The notes under the pieces were generated by a model. It saw only the letters and a list, made by a program, of their open reading frames with translations. It was not told the DNA's origin and made no database searches. This document shows positions 18,066 to 26,988 of a DNA stretch of 64,000 nucleotides, one piece after another. This DNA comes from G963923955 sp963923955. Lineage in GTDB: Bacteria > Pseudomonadota > Gammaproteobacteria > Eutrophobiales > Eutrophobiaceae. Position 1 is the stretch's first letter. Every line of letters begins with the position of its first letter. The translations under genes and the position numbers were made by a program. The stretch covers positions 682,001 to 746,000 of the forward strand of contig OZ000552.1 in NCBI GenBank assembly GCA_963923955.1. The letters are read 5' to 3'.

Positions 18066-19184
18066 CTACGGCCTTGGCGCAGGGCGTTGGGCGACTTCGG
18101 CTTGTAGGTGAATCTTTTCCCAGCCTCGCAATAAGACGATATCGATCCGAGTCTCCGGCTGAAACTGCGAGACCATCTGGATGGCCTGGCGCGGGTTATA
18201 CAGGGGCTCGTTATTGATCTCGGTGAGGATATCCCCAGGCATGATCCCGGCCTTGGCAGCCGGCCCGTCTTTTAGCACACCGGCAATCAGGACCCCGCCC
18301 TGCGTTAGGCCCAGTGCATCGACCATATCCTGCGGGATGATCTGTGTCTCTACGCCGAGCCAGCCGCGCCGCACGAAGCCGTGTTCGATGATCTGCTGCA
18401 TGACGTTGATGGCAAGATTGATCGGAATAGAAAAGCCGATCCCTTGTGAGCCGCCGGTCCTGGAAAAGATGGCGGTGTTGATGCCGACCAGCTCGCCGCT
18501 TGCGCTGATCAGGGCGCCGCCGGAGTTGCCGGGGTTGATGTCGGCATCGGTCTGGATGAAATCTTCGAAGGTGGTGATGCCAAGGCGTTTTCTGCCTGTG
18601 GCGCTGACGATGCCCTGGGTGACGGTCTGGCCGAAGTCGTAGGGGTTGCCGATGGCCAACACGACATCGCCCACTTGTAATCTGCCGGAGTCACCGATGG
18701 GGGCTGTGGGCAGGTTCTCTAAATCGATAAACAAAACCGCGAGATCCGTCTCGCTGTCCATCCCCACCACCTCGGCGGTGGCCTGCCGACCATCGCTCAA
18801 GGTGACCAGTATCTCATCGGCCTGGTGGATAACATGGGCATTGGTCAGCAGATAACCGGAACTATCCACGATCACCCCTGAGCCAAGATTGTTATTTCTT
18901 TGTGCTCCCTGCTCAGGCATGCCGAAGAAGCGGCGCAACAGGGGGTCGTGGAACAGGGGGTGGCTACTTGGTTTTAAGATCTGGCTGGCATATACGTTGA
19001 CCACCGCCGGGGCATTTTGCATAACGGCCTGATTATACGAGCGCGGCTGCGGCGCATCCGCCGGGAATTGCCCACCGCGCAGCAGCGCCGGGTTGAGATA
19101 GACCAGGACAAAGGCCAGCGCCAGACCCGCCATGCTCCATTGCAGCAGGTATTGCAAGATGTTCATCAGTTGTCGCTTGCGCAT
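18066..19184 (-). CDS. degS: DegS/AlgW-like membrane-anchored HtrA serine protease
   Basis: A 372-residue HtrA protease with one N-terminal membrane anchor (residues 10-35), a trypsin-like domain with His117 (NAHVIH), Asp147 (TDLAVL) and Ser221 (GNSGGALI), and a single PDZ domain (about 265-355). One PDZ plus an anchor and a length near 355 fit DegS/AlgW, which senses misfolded outer-membrane proteins and cuts anti-sigma factor RseA. No rseA or rpoE is in the window, so the downstream pathway is inferred. An internal ATG at 19166 (MNILQYLL) is an alternative start. It diverges from petABC. Confidence 0.85.
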   Translation of the reverse strand: MRKRQLMNILQYLLQWSMAGLALAFVLVYLNPALLRGGQFPADAPQPRSYNQAVMQNAPAVVNVYASQILKPSSHPLFHDPLLRRFFGMPEQGAQRNNNLGSGVIVDSSGYLLTNAHVIHQADEILVTLSDGRQATAEVVGMDSETDLAVLFIDLENLPTAPIGDSGRLQVGDVVLAIGNPYDFGQTVTQGIVSATGRKRLGITTFEDFIQTDADINPGNSGGALISASGELVGINTAIFSRTGGSQGIGFSIPINLAINVMQQIIEHGFVRRGWLGVETQIIPQDMVDALGLTQGGVLIAGVLKDGPAAKAGIMPGDILTEINNEPLYNPRQAIQMVSQFQPETRIDIVLLRGWEKIHLQAEVAQRPAPRP

Positions 19185-19315
19185 GTCAATTTATTCTTAA
19201 AAGCCGGTCCGCTATCTTATCACTCCGAACCTCTATGCGAGGGAGTTTTCCCGACTCTGCCATAGCCTAGCGGCCGGAATGGATGAATATTGGCGCAAGC
19301 ACCCTTGACTTATCA

Positions 19316-19324
19316 TGCTATAAT
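19316..19324 (+). promoter_or_regulatory. Extended -10 promoter for petABC
   Basis: TGCTATAAT at 19316-19324 is a perfect -10 hexamer with the extended TGN element, 48 bases before the petA ATG. No good -35 is seen at 17-18 bases, as is usual for extended -10 promoters. Confidence 0.5.
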
Positions 19325-19371
19325 GCGTTGAAGTTCGAGTTTCCACATTATTCCAGTTTGAGGATTTGCTC

Positions 19372-19968
19372 ATGAGCGATGATGGAGTTGATGGCGGCCG
19401 CCGCCGTTTTCTAACGGCCACCGCCACGGTCGTCGGCGGTGCGGGCGTTGCTGCTGCTGCCGTGCCCTTTATTTCCACCATGACACCGAGCGCAAAAGCG
19501 CGGGCCATCGGCGCACCGGTTGAGGTGGATATCAGCGAGCTACAGCCGGGCGAGCGCAAGATCGTGAAATGGCAGGGCAAGCCGGTCTGGGTGCTGCGGC
19601 GTGATGAGGAGGCCGTCAGCGAGCTGGCCGGCTTGGATGCTGTGGTGCGTGATCCGGACTCATTAGAAGAGCAGCAGCCCGATTATGCCCAGAATCAATA
19701 CCGCTCGGTGAAACCGGAATATCTCATCATCATCGGCCTGTGTACGCATCTCGGCTGCTCGCCGACCTATGTCGCACAAGATGATACCAATACCTTCGGC
19801 CCGGACTGGAAGGGAGGCTTCTTTTGCCCCTGTCACGGCAGCCGCTTCGATCTGGCCGGACGGGTGTATAAGGACGTGCCGGCGCCGACCAATATGATCG
19901 TGCCGCCGTATCAGTATCTCAGCGAGACGCGGGTGCTGATCGGCGATGATTCGGGAGTAGCATCATGA
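19372..19968 (+). CDS. petA: Ubiquinol-cytochrome c reductase Rieske iron-sulfur subunit
   Basis: This is the Rieske subunit of the cytochrome bc1 complex, passing electrons from ubiquinol to cytochrome c1 on the periplasmic side. The 198 residues begin with a Tat-type RRRFLTATATVVGG membrane anchor. The 2Fe-2S ligands are Cys124 and His126 (CTHLGC) and Cys152 and His155 (CPCHGS), with Cys129-Cys154 as the disulfide. I chose the ATG at 19372 because GAGGA lies seven bases upstream. It overlaps petB by four bases. Confidence 0.96.
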   Translation: MSDDGVDGGRRRFLTATATVVGGAGVAAAAVPFISTMTPSAKARAIGAPVEVDISELQPGERKIVKWQGKPVWVLRRDEEAVSELAGLDAVVRDPDSLEEQQPDYAQNQYRSVKPEYLIIIGLCTHLGCSPTYVAQDDTNTFGPDWKGGFFCPCHGSRFDLAGRVYKDVPAPTNMIVPPYQYLSETRVLIGDDSGVAS

Positions 19969-21200
19969 GCGTGATAGAGAAGGGCCTGTATGGTGCCCGC
20001 GACTGGATCGATGCGCGCTTCCCGCTGATGCAGAATTGGAATGAACACATAGCAAAATATTATGCGCCGAAGAATTTTAACTTCTGGTACTTCTTCGGCT
20101 CATTGGCCATGCTGGTGCTGGCGATACAGCTGCTCACCGGCATTTGGCTGACCATGAACTACAAGCCCTCTGCCGAGCTTGCCTTTGCCTCGGTGGAGTA
20201 CATCATGCGTGATGTGGAATGGGGCTGGTTGATCCGCTATATGCACTCCACCGGTGCCTCGGCCTTTTTTATCATCATCTATCTGCACATGTTTCGCGCC
20301 CTGCTCTATGGCTCATATAAGAAACCGCGCGAGCTGCTCTGGGTGGTGGGCATGCTGATCTACTTGACCTTGATGGGCGAGGCCTTCTTCGGCTATCTGC
20401 TGCCCTGGGGGCAGATGTCCTTCTGGGGCGCGCAGGTGATTGTGTCGCTGTTCGGGGCGGTGCCGATCATCGGCGATGAGCTGGCGCTGTGGATACGCGG
20501 GGACTTTGTTGTCTCGGATGTAACGCTCAATCGCTTCTTCGCCTTCCATGTGATCGCCCTGCCGCTGGCCTTGTGCGCCCTGGTCTTTGTGCATATATTG
20601 GCCTTGCATCAGGTGGGTTCCAATAACCCGGACGGCGTCGACATCAAGGCGCAGAAGGATGCCGAGGGCGTGCCTTTGGATGGTGTGCCCTTTCATCCCT
20701 ATTACACAGTCAAGGACATCTTCGGCGCGGTCTTCTTCCTCATCCTGTTTTCCCTGGCGGTATTCTTTGCCCCGGAGATGGGCGGCTATTTCTTGGAACA
20801 CGCCAACTTTGTGCCGGCGGATCCGCTCAAGACGCCGGAGCACATTGTCCCGGTCTGGTATTTCACCCCCTTCTACGCCATCTTGCGCGCAGTGCCGGAC
20901 AAGCTGGGCGGGGTGATCGCGATGGGCGCGGCGGTTTCCATCTTATTTCTCTTGCCCTGGCTGGATCGCAGCCCGGTGAGATCGATTCGCTACCGCGGCT
21001 GGAAATTCAAGACTGCCTTGACCTTATTTATCATCAGCTTCCTGAGCCTGGGCTGGCTGGGTATGCAGGTGGCCACGCCGACCTACACCCTGCTGGCGCG
21101 CATCTTCTCAGGGGTATATTTCGCGTTTTTTATTTTGATGCCCTACTACACCAGTACCGATAACGATAAGCAGGTACCGGAGCGGGTGAGTTGGCCATGA
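19965..21200 (+). CDS. petB: Cytochrome b of the bc1 complex
   Basis: The 411-residue integral membrane subunit carries both b hemes and the two quinone sites. Four heme-ligating His lie in the second and fourth helices (MHSTGASAFFIIIYLHM and RFFAFHVIALPLALCALVFVH regions), the Qo-site motif is PVWYFTPFYAILRAVP (PEWY-like, here PVWY), and eight membrane helices are predicted. The PEWY glutamate is replaced by Val, a known variant in some gammaproteobacteria and worth noting because that Glu helps proton transfer. It overlaps petA and petC by ATGA-type junctions. Confidence 0.96.
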   Translation: MSVIEKGLYGARDWIDARFPLMQNWNEHIAKYYAPKNFNFWYFFGSLAMLVLAIQLLTGIWLTMNYKPSAELAFASVEYIMRDVEWGWLIRYMHSTGASAFFIIIYLHMFRALLYGSYKKPRELLWVVGMLIYLTLMGEAFFGYLLPWGQMSFWGAQVIVSLFGAVPIIGDELALWIRGDFVVSDVTLNRFFAFHVIALPLALCALVFVHILALHQVGSNNPDGVDIKAQKDAEGVPLDGVPFHPYYTVKDIFGAVFFLILFSLAVFFAPEMGGYFLEHANFVPADPLKTPEHIVPVWYFTPFYAILRAVPDKLGGVIAMGAAVSILFLLPWLDRSPVRSIRYRGWKFKTALTLFIISFLSLGWLGMQVATPTYTLLARIFSGVYFAFFILMPYYTSTDNDKQVPERVSWP

Positions 21201-21937
21201 TGCGTATTTGTTTTCTGCTATCCGCCATAGCGCTCAGTACCGCCAGCTGGGCGGCGGGGGAGAGCGCGCACATGATGCAGGCCAACGTTGATCTCTCCAA
21301 TACAAAATCATTGCAGCGCGGCGCACGTATCTTTGTCAATTATTGCCTGGGTTGTCACTCAGCGGCCTATATGCGCTATAACAGGATTGCCGAAGACCTG
21401 GAGTTACCTGAGAACGTGCTCAAGGAGAATCTCATGTTCGGCACGGACAAGCCGGGCAGCACGATGACCATTGCTATGAGCAAGGAAGACGGCGAGCAGT
21501 ACTTCGGTGTGGCCCCGCCTGATCTCTCTGTCATCGCCCGCTCAAGGGGTGCGGACTGGCTCTATACCTACTTCATGACCTTTTATCGCGACCCCGCCCG
21601 TCCCCTCGGTGTGAATAACCTGGCATTCAAGGACGTGGGAATGCCGCATGTCCTCTGGCAGTTGCAGGGCTGGCAGGAGGCCGTTTATGAGGAGCAGGTG
21701 GATGACACAGGCAAGACCGTGCAGAAGATCGTCGGGCTGGCACTGGAAACACAAGGCGAGCAGACGCCAGCCGAATATGAACAGACAGTGAGCGATCTGG
21801 TCAATTTTATGGTCTATCTGGGCGAGCCGATACAGTTGAAACGCAAGACCATCGGCGGCTGGGTGCTGGCGTATTTATTCCTGTTTTTACTCATCACTTA
21901 TCTTCTGAAAAGGGAATTCTGGAGAGACCTGCATTAA
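21197..21937 (+). CDS. petC: Cytochrome c1 of the bc1 complex
   Basis: The 246-residue subunit has a Sec signal peptide (cleavage after SWA or nearby), a single heme motif CLGCH at about residue 50, a likely Met heme ligand in the C-terminal half (KDVGMPHVLW region), and a C-terminal membrane anchor (VLAYLFLFLLITYLL). It accepts electrons from the Rieske centre. The ATG at 21197 overlaps the petB stop (ATGA); an in-frame TTG lies six bases earlier. Confidence 0.95.
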   Translation: MMRICFLLSAIALSTASWAAGESAHMMQANVDLSNTKSLQRGARIFVNYCLGCHSAAYMRYNRIAEDLELPENVLKENLMFGTDKPGSTMTIAMSKEDGEQYFGVAPPDLSVIARSRGADWLYTYFMTFYRDPARPLGVNNLAFKDVGMPHVLWQLQGWQEAVYEEQVDDTGKTVQKIVGLALETQGEQTPAEYEQTVSDLVNFMVYLGEPIQLKRKTIGGWVLAYLFLFLLITYLLKREFWRDLH

Positions 21938-21985
21938 TTCCCCGTTTTTCTTTCATCGATTTACGAGCTTGCCCGGGAGGGCCTG

Positions 21986-22618
21986 ATGGCCGGTGTAGCA
22001 AATAGACGTTCTGTTATGGTGCTGTATTCCGATACTCATAGTCCGCTTGGACATGGTGTCCGCATCGTGCTGGCCGAGAAGGACATCCATGTCGAGATAA
22101 ACTACGTCAAGAGCGGTGATGCCGTGCCGGAAGAACTGGCGGAGCTGAACCCCTATAATCGGGTGTTGACATTGATTGATCGAGATCTGGTCTTGTATGA
22201 CGCGCAGATTATTATGGAATACTTAGATGAGCGCTTTCCGCATCCGCCGCTGATGCCGGTTGACCCGGTGGCGCGGGCGAATAATCGGCAGCTGCGCTAC
22301 CGCGTCATCCGCGACCTGTATTCAACGCTGGATGACCTGCACAGTGAAAATGAAATCGCCGCGGCGAATGCCAGAAGGAACTTACGTGATCACCTGACTG
22401 CGATCGCCCCGGCCTTTAAGCACAAGCCTTATTTCATGTCGGATGAATACTGCCTGATCGATTGTTGCATGTCGCCTCTGCTGTGGCGTCTTTCCCATTA
22501 TGGTATTTCGCTGCCGGATTCTGCTGCGGACATACAGCAGTATGCCGAGCGCCTGTTTGCGCGTGATGCCTTTCAGCAGAGCTTGTCCGAAGCAGAACGC
22601 GAGCTGCGTCTGGCATGA
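21986..22618 (+). CDS. sspA: Stringent starvation protein A
   Basis: A 210-residue glutathione-transferase-fold protein that binds RNA polymerase and alters promoter choice under starvation and acid stress in characterised species. Visible features are the thioredoxin-like N terminus (VMVLYSDTHSPLGHGVRIVLAEKDI) and the SspA-typical YNRVLTLIDRDLVLYDAQIIMEYLDERFPHP region. It lacks the catalytic residue of true transferases, as the family does. petABC-sspA-sspB is a common gene order in beta- and gammaproteobacteria. Confidence 0.93.
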   Translation: MAGVANRRSVMVLYSDTHSPLGHGVRIVLAEKDIHVEINYVKSGDAVPEELAELNPYNRVLTLIDRDLVLYDAQIIMEYLDERFPHPPLMPVDPVARANNRQLRYRVIRDLYSTLDDLHSENEIAAANARRNLRDHLTAIAPAFKHKPYFMSDEYCLIDCCMSPLLWRLSHYGISLPDSAADIQQYAERLFARDAFQQSLSEAERELRLA

Positions 22619-22729
22619 AAACCATTGCGCTCGCCCATCTGATACGGCCTTAGGAAAATAACTCAAGATGCCTGGCGGTTTCGTAATCTTCTGCTCTTAG
22701 GTTCCGGCTCGGCTCATTAGGCGCTTACG

Positions 22730-23110
22730 ATGACATCTAATAGACCATATTTACTCCGCGCCTTGAACGAGTGGATCCTGGATAATGGCCTGACCCCGTA
22801 TGTGATGGTAGATGCTGAAGCCGCCGGTGTGCAGGTGCCCAGCGAATATGCCCAGGATGGCAAGATCGTCCTCAACATTTCACCTTCTGCGGTGCGTGAG
22901 CTTCTCATCAACAACGACTCGCTGAGTTTTAATGCACGCTTTGCAGGCAGGCCCTATCAAGTCTATGCGCCGATAGCAACGGTGCTGGCCATTTATGCCA
23001 AAGAAAGTGGCAATGGCGTGGTCTTTCCCGAAGAAGATGAGGCCTCCGCAGAGGACAATGCAGCCACCGCCCCCGGTGCCGGAAAACCCCATCTACAAGT
23101 TGTCAAGTAA
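22730..23110 (+). CDS. sspB: ClpXP adaptor SspB
   Basis: The 126-residue adaptor tethers ssrA-tagged proteins to ClpXP. The N-terminal dimer domain carries the typical RPYLLRALNEWILDNGLTPY and the ligand-binding strand LSFNARFAGRPYQVYAPI. An acidic linker (EEDEASAEDNAA) leads to a short C-terminal ClpX-binding tail (PHLQVVK). It follows sspA with a gap of about 110 bases that may hold its own ribosome binding site but no obvious gene. Confidence 0.94.
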   Translation: MTSNRPYLLRALNEWILDNGLTPYVMVDAEAAGVQVPSEYAQDGKIVLNISPSAVRELLINNDSLSFNARFAGRPYQVYAPIATVLAIYAKESGNGVVFPEEDEASAEDNAATAPGAGKPHLQVVK

Positions 23111-23236
23111 GCAAACCTTCCCGCGATAAGGAACGTCATTTTTGTACAGGAGGTATTATGCCGCGGAGCACGGGGATGCGCCACAGCAGCCCTGCCGCTC
23201 CCGTCCTCGTCTTCGCGAAAGCGATGTCGCCTCATT

Positions 23237-23443
23237 CGTCATTCCCGTGAAAACGGGAATCCAGCAGGTCCCGGGGACAGCGCCTGTTCTTGGCTTTGAC
23301 GTGGATGGATTCTAAGGTCAAGCCGGGAATAGCCTGCCCCGTTCCCTGGTCGGTGCCAGGGACCTGACTGGACACGGGGAGCAGGACCAGAAATCTATTC
23401 AATATCCCGCCAGCAACCAAGTGGATTCCTGCTTCCGCAGGAA
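23237..23443. repeat. Dispersed hairpin repeats between sspB and dolP
   Basis: The 359-base gap from 23111 to 23469 holds no gene. It contains at 23241-23260 a perfect 8-bp stem closing a GAAA loop (ATTCCCGT-GAAA-ACGGGAAT) and at 23424-23443 a second perfect stem whose minus-strand loop is GGAA (ATTCCTGC-TTCC-GCAGGAAT). The material between resembles the 78-bp element near lpxC, diverged or rearranged. Confidence 0.7.
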
Positions 23444-23469
23444 TAACGCTTAATCCAAGCAGCCTTTCC

Positions 23470-24048
23470 TCAATCGATATATTGAAACAGCTTGACGACT
23501 TTTTGTACGCCACCTGTCTGGCGGGTGATCTCCGTTGCCCGCTCGGCATCGGCGCGAGTGAGTACGCCCATTAAAAACACCACCCCGTTCTCGGTGACAA
23601 CCTTGATATTTACTGCCGGTACGCCCTCATCGGTCAGCAGTCGGGTCTTTACCTTGGCGGTGACTAAGGAGTCGCTGCTGCGTGACATCAGCGAGCTGGG
23701 CGCGGCAATGGTGATTTCATTATAGATTTGCGTCACCTTCTCAATTTCACCGACCAGGGCGGCGGCATGCGCCTTGAGTTCCTCGCTGGGTGCCTCGCCG
23801 GTTAATAGCACAACGGTGTTATAACTGGTGACATTGATATGCGTTAGCTCATTAAACTCTTCATTGACATAGAAAAGTTTCTCCGCCTTTAATTCAATGG
23901 CCTGATCTTCGACCACGGTGCCTGTTGTGCGGGCACCGGCCGCCACCGAGGCACCGGTTGCCATGCCAGTAACCGCCACCGCAGCACAGCCCGGCAGCAG
24001 CACAACGAGGGCCAAGACAAGATAAAATCGCAGTATTTTTTTAAGCAT
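23470..24048 (-). CDS. dolP: BON-domain outer-membrane lipoprotein DolP (YraP)
   Basis: A 192-residue lipoprotein with lipobox LLPGC (Cys21) followed by two BON domains (about 50-115 and 125-190, each ending in a VxxLxGxL-type strand: VVLLTGEAPS and VVFLMGVLTR). DolP/YraP helps keep the outer membrane intact and supports BAM and cell-separation amidase activation in E. coli. It ends the minus-strand group lpoA-yraN-diaA-dolP, in the E. coli order. Confidence 0.9.
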   Translation of the reverse strand: MLKKILRFYLVLALVVLLPGCAAVAVTGMATGASVAAGARTTGTVVEDQAIELKAEKLFYVNEEFNELTHINVTSYNTVVLLTGEAPSEELKAHAAALVGEIEKVTQIYNEITIAAPSSLMSRSSDSLVTAKVKTRLLTDEGVPAVNIKVVTENGVVFLMGVLTRADAERATEITRQTGGVQKVVKLFQYID

Positions 24049-24051
24049 TTT

Positions 24052-24645
24052 CTATCCTTCCACACCAAGTAAGTGGTGATCAATCAAATCGCAGATGCAA
24101 TGCAGGATCATCACATGCACCTCCTGGATGCGCGCCGTTGACCAGCTTGGCACCCGGATCTCGATGTCGCTCTCCTGCATCAGCGCGGCCATCTTCCCGC
24201 CCTCACGCCCGCCAAGACAGACAATGCGCATATCGCGCTCATGGGCGGCATCAATCGCTGCGATGACATTGGCTGATTCGCCGCTGGTGCTGATCGCCAA
24301 GAGGACATCGCCGGGTTGCCCCAGCGCACGGATCTGTCGGGCAAAAATGTCGGCATATTGATGGTCATTGGCAATGGCCGTGAGTGTAGAGCTATCTGTC
24401 GTCAATGCAAGGGCGGGCAGGCCCGGCCGCTCCATTTCAAAACGATTCAGCATCTCGGCAGAAAAATGCTGTGCATCGGCGGCGGAGCCACCATTGCCGC
24501 AGCTCAAGATCTTTTGTTCATGCAGCAGGCACTCGGTCATCACCTGCGCCGCGCTTGCGATGGCTGGCGCAAGTGCGGTCGCGGCCTGCGCCTTTAGCGC
24601 GATGCTCTCATCAAAGTTATGCTGGATGCGTGTAATAGGGTCCAT
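24052..24645 (-). CDS. diaA: SIS-domain protein DiaA/GmhA-like
   Basis: A 197-residue SIS-fold protein (E. coli DiaA 196). DiaA binds DnaA and promotes timely replication initiation; the close relative GmhA is sedoheptulose-7-phosphate isomerase. The phosphosugar motif CGNGGSAADAQHFSAEMLNRF and the TSGES loop are both present, so sequence alone does not exclude isomerase activity; the neighbourhood (yraN, dolP) argues for DiaA. I chose the ATG at 24645 (MDPITRIQHNFDESI), matching family starts. It is three bases from dolP. Confidence 0.88.
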   Translation of the reverse strand: MDPITRIQHNFDESIALKAQAATALAPAIASAAQVMTECLLHEQKILSCGNGGSAADAQHFSAEMLNRFEMERPGLPALALTTDSSTLTAIANDHQYADIFARQIRALGQPGDVLLAISTSGESANVIAAIDAAHERDMRIVCLGGREGGKMAALMQESDIEIRVPSWSTARIQEVHVMILHCICDLIDHHLLGVEG

Positions 24646-24688
24646 GTCTGTTTTTACGATCTGCCCTGTTCTGTGGCCTTTGCCAATA

Positions 24689-25054
24689 TTATGCCGCAAA
24701 GGCGTTTTTGATCCAGTCGATCCCGGCCTTATCCAGCGCACCGCTTAAGGTGATGACATCAAAGCGACAAGCGGCGTAGCTGCCATGTCTTTGCAGGTAA
24801 TGTTCGCTGGCCTTGATAATGTGCCTGCGCTTGTGTGTGTCGATGCTCTCTACCGCGGCTAAGAAATCGCTGTTGTGCCGGGCGCGCACCTCGATAAATA
24901 CCAGCGTGTCTTCATCTCGCATAATGAGATCAATCTCACCCTGTGGGCTTCGATAGTTGCGCGCCAGCAGCTTTAATTTTTGCCTCTGTAAAAATTCCAG
25001 CGCCTTGTCTTCGGCCGATTTTCCATATTGCCGGGCAGAGAGCTTCTTGCTCAA
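24689..25054 (-). CDS. yraN: YraN/UPF0102 family nuclease-fold protein
   Basis: A 121-residue protein with the PD-(D/E)XK-like core GEIDLIMRDEDTLVFIEVRAR. The family resembles Holliday-junction resolvases but its role is unproven. The start is a TTG at 25054: a TAA lies in frame two codons upstream and no ATG follows before the conserved region. It sits between lpoA and diaA as in E. coli. Confidence 0.9.
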   Translation of the reverse strand: MSKKLSARQYGKSAEDKALEFLQRQKLKLLARNYRSPQGEIDLIMRDEDTLVFIEVRARHNSDFLAAVESIDTHKRRHIIKASEHYLQRHGSYAACRFDVITLSGALDKAGIDWIKNAFAA

Positions 25055-25057
25055 GGC

Positions 25058-26914
25058 TTACATACCCTGATCCAGCAGCCGCGGCCGGCCCTTGGCAAAT
25101 TTTGCCCACAATAGCCGGCGCAGCAGATGGCCGGCCTCGGTCATATACAGCTCACCGGTCTTGCCGGCGTGACGGCTATGTTGTTGCAGGGCAAGACGGC
25201 CAAGCTCGGGAATGACCTGGAAGGCATCGATCCCCAGTGCATACAAGCGTCTGTAGAGGGACGTATCGGCCGACCAGTGCTGATTAATGATCTCTTGAAG
25301 TTGCGAGCCCTGCTGGCCTTTGTCCAACAGCCAGGGCATATCCAGGAACATAACGCCATCCATATCCCGGTCTGCTCGGGGGTCTTCTTTGCCGCCGTAG
25401 GCATGGGAAGAGCTATACAGCGCCAGGTCAGCGGCGCGAAAAAAACGCAGCTGCGGCACAAGCTGCCTTGCAGCAACCGGCGTTGCGGCGACAAAGATCA
25501 TATCCGCATCTTCACGCAGGCGGCTTTCACTAATCAGCCGCCGGCCCAAGCGCTGCCGCAGGATGATAGCTCGGCGCTCGCTGCTATCAATATTCAGCAG
25601 CCTCTTCACCGGTGTGCGATAGTCGCCGCTATCCGCCGCATAAGTAACATGCTCCAGCACTGTGCCGCCGTATGCTGCCCACTCTTCTCTGAAGGCTCGA
25701 TATAATCGCCCGCCCCAGTCGGTGTCCGGCGTGATTACTAATGCTTGATGATGCCCGTCGAAGATTCCACGTTGCGCGATTTGGCGCGCCTCATCATCCG
25801 GGGAGAGTCCAAACTGGACCAAGTTGAGCAGCTTTGAGTCCAATCCCTCCTTCCCCACCGCGGTCATTTCGTCTATCCGGTTCAGGGCAAGCGTTGGCAC
25901 GGTGATGTCGCCGGCCGCTGCCAGTGATTGTATGGCCTGTTTTTCCAAGGGGCCGACAATGAAATCAGCGCCATTGTCCAGCGCCCGTTGATAACTGGTG
26001 CGGATATTCAGGGCATTCGCGTCATAAAACTGAATGTTGGGCTGATAATCGGCTGCGGCATACCAGGCGGCCAGGAAACCATCGCGGATGGCATGTGCCG
26101 CCCGTTGGTACTTGCCTGAGGAGGGCAGCAATACGGCTATTTCCTGCGGATGCAGCTTGTATTGCCTACTCAAGGCCAGCATCTGTTGCGTGATCACAGG
26201 CAGTGCCGGATGTTGCGGATATTGTTCCTGCCACGAGCGCAGGGCCTGCTGTAGCAGTTCCGGCTTGAATAAATGCGCCTGGTTGATCAAGGCCAGCTCG
26301 ATCCAGCTGCGCATTTGTTCATCGCTACTGTCACGCAGCGCCTGCAAGCGCTCCGGCCTGATACTGTTCAAGGCCCGCCACAGTGCCTCTAGGTTTTGCC
26401 GCCGGGCCGCATCCTGTTGCAGATAGTCCTGTAAGCGGAGACGTTCGCGCACCGCCCCCAGGTAATTCTTGAGTGCGACCTGGGCTTCTGCGCGGATGAG
26501 ATAACGCTCGGCCTCTAAGGTGTCCGAAACCTTTGGGGAAAAGGGCTGCGCGAGTTCATCCAGCGCATCTTGCGCCTGCGCGTTTTTTAATGCCAGGCGC
26601 GCTAATAAAATTGTCTTTAAGGCCGCGGCTTCTGGTTCATCTGCATCAACCGCTGTCATCGCCAGCAGCTTCATGGCCTCTGCGCTCTCCCCGGCCTGGA
26701 GCCAGGCGGCCGCGGCTCGTAATTGGTACAGGCGCAGGGACTTCGGATACAATTTCGCCAAACGCAGGTATTCTTCGGCCGCTGCGGTGTGCCTGCCTGC
26801 GGCGAGCATGCGTTTTGCCGCCATTGCCGGATCATTCCCCACCGCCGGCCTGGTCATTGGCATACCGCAGCCGCAGAGTAAGACGAGCAGTGTTAGAAAA
26901 AGTACCGGACGCAT
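25058..26914 (-). CDS. lpoA: Penicillin-binding protein activator LpoA
   Basis: This outer-membrane lipoprotein reaches through the periplasm to stimulate PBP1A. The 618 residues have a lipoprotein signal (LLVLLCGC), an N-terminal helical TPR-like region (about 25-240) and a C-terminal substrate-binding-protein fold (about 250-610; IAVLLPSSGKYQRAAHAIRDG). I chose the ATG at 26914, with AAAGGA at a good distance, over one at 26941. It is divergent from rsmI, as in E. coli. Confidence 0.9.
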   Translation of the reverse strand: MRPVLFLTLLVLLCGCGMPMTRPAVGNDPAMAAKRMLAAGRHTAAAEEYLRLAKLYPKSLRLYQLRAAAAWLQAGESAEAMKLLAMTAVDADEPEAAALKTILLARLALKNAQAQDALDELAQPFSPKVSDTLEAERYLIRAEAQVALKNYLGAVRERLRLQDYLQQDAARRQNLEALWRALNSIRPERLQALRDSSDEQMRSWIELALINQAHLFKPELLQQALRSWQEQYPQHPALPVITQQMLALSRQYKLHPQEIAVLLPSSGKYQRAAHAIRDGFLAAWYAAADYQPNIQFYDANALNIRTSYQRALDNGADFIVGPLEKQAIQSLAAAGDITVPTLALNRIDEMTAVGKEGLDSKLLNLVQFGLSPDDEARQIAQRGIFDGHHQALVITPDTDWGGRLYRAFREEWAAYGGTVLEHVTYAADSGDYRTPVKRLLNIDSSERRAIILRQRLGRRLISESRLREDADMIFVAATPVAARQLVPQLRFFRAADLALYSSSHAYGGKEDPRADRDMDGVMFLDMPWLLDKGQQGSQLQEIINQHWSADTSLYRRLYALGIDAFQVIPELGRLALQQHSRHAGKTGELYMTEAGHLLRRLLWAKFAKGRPRLLDQGM

Positions 26915-26988
26915 CGTGCTAGTATCCTTTTTATGCGGCAATTAATAAAGCGCATTTTTGCGCAAGCCCGGGCAAGCGGGAGCTACTT

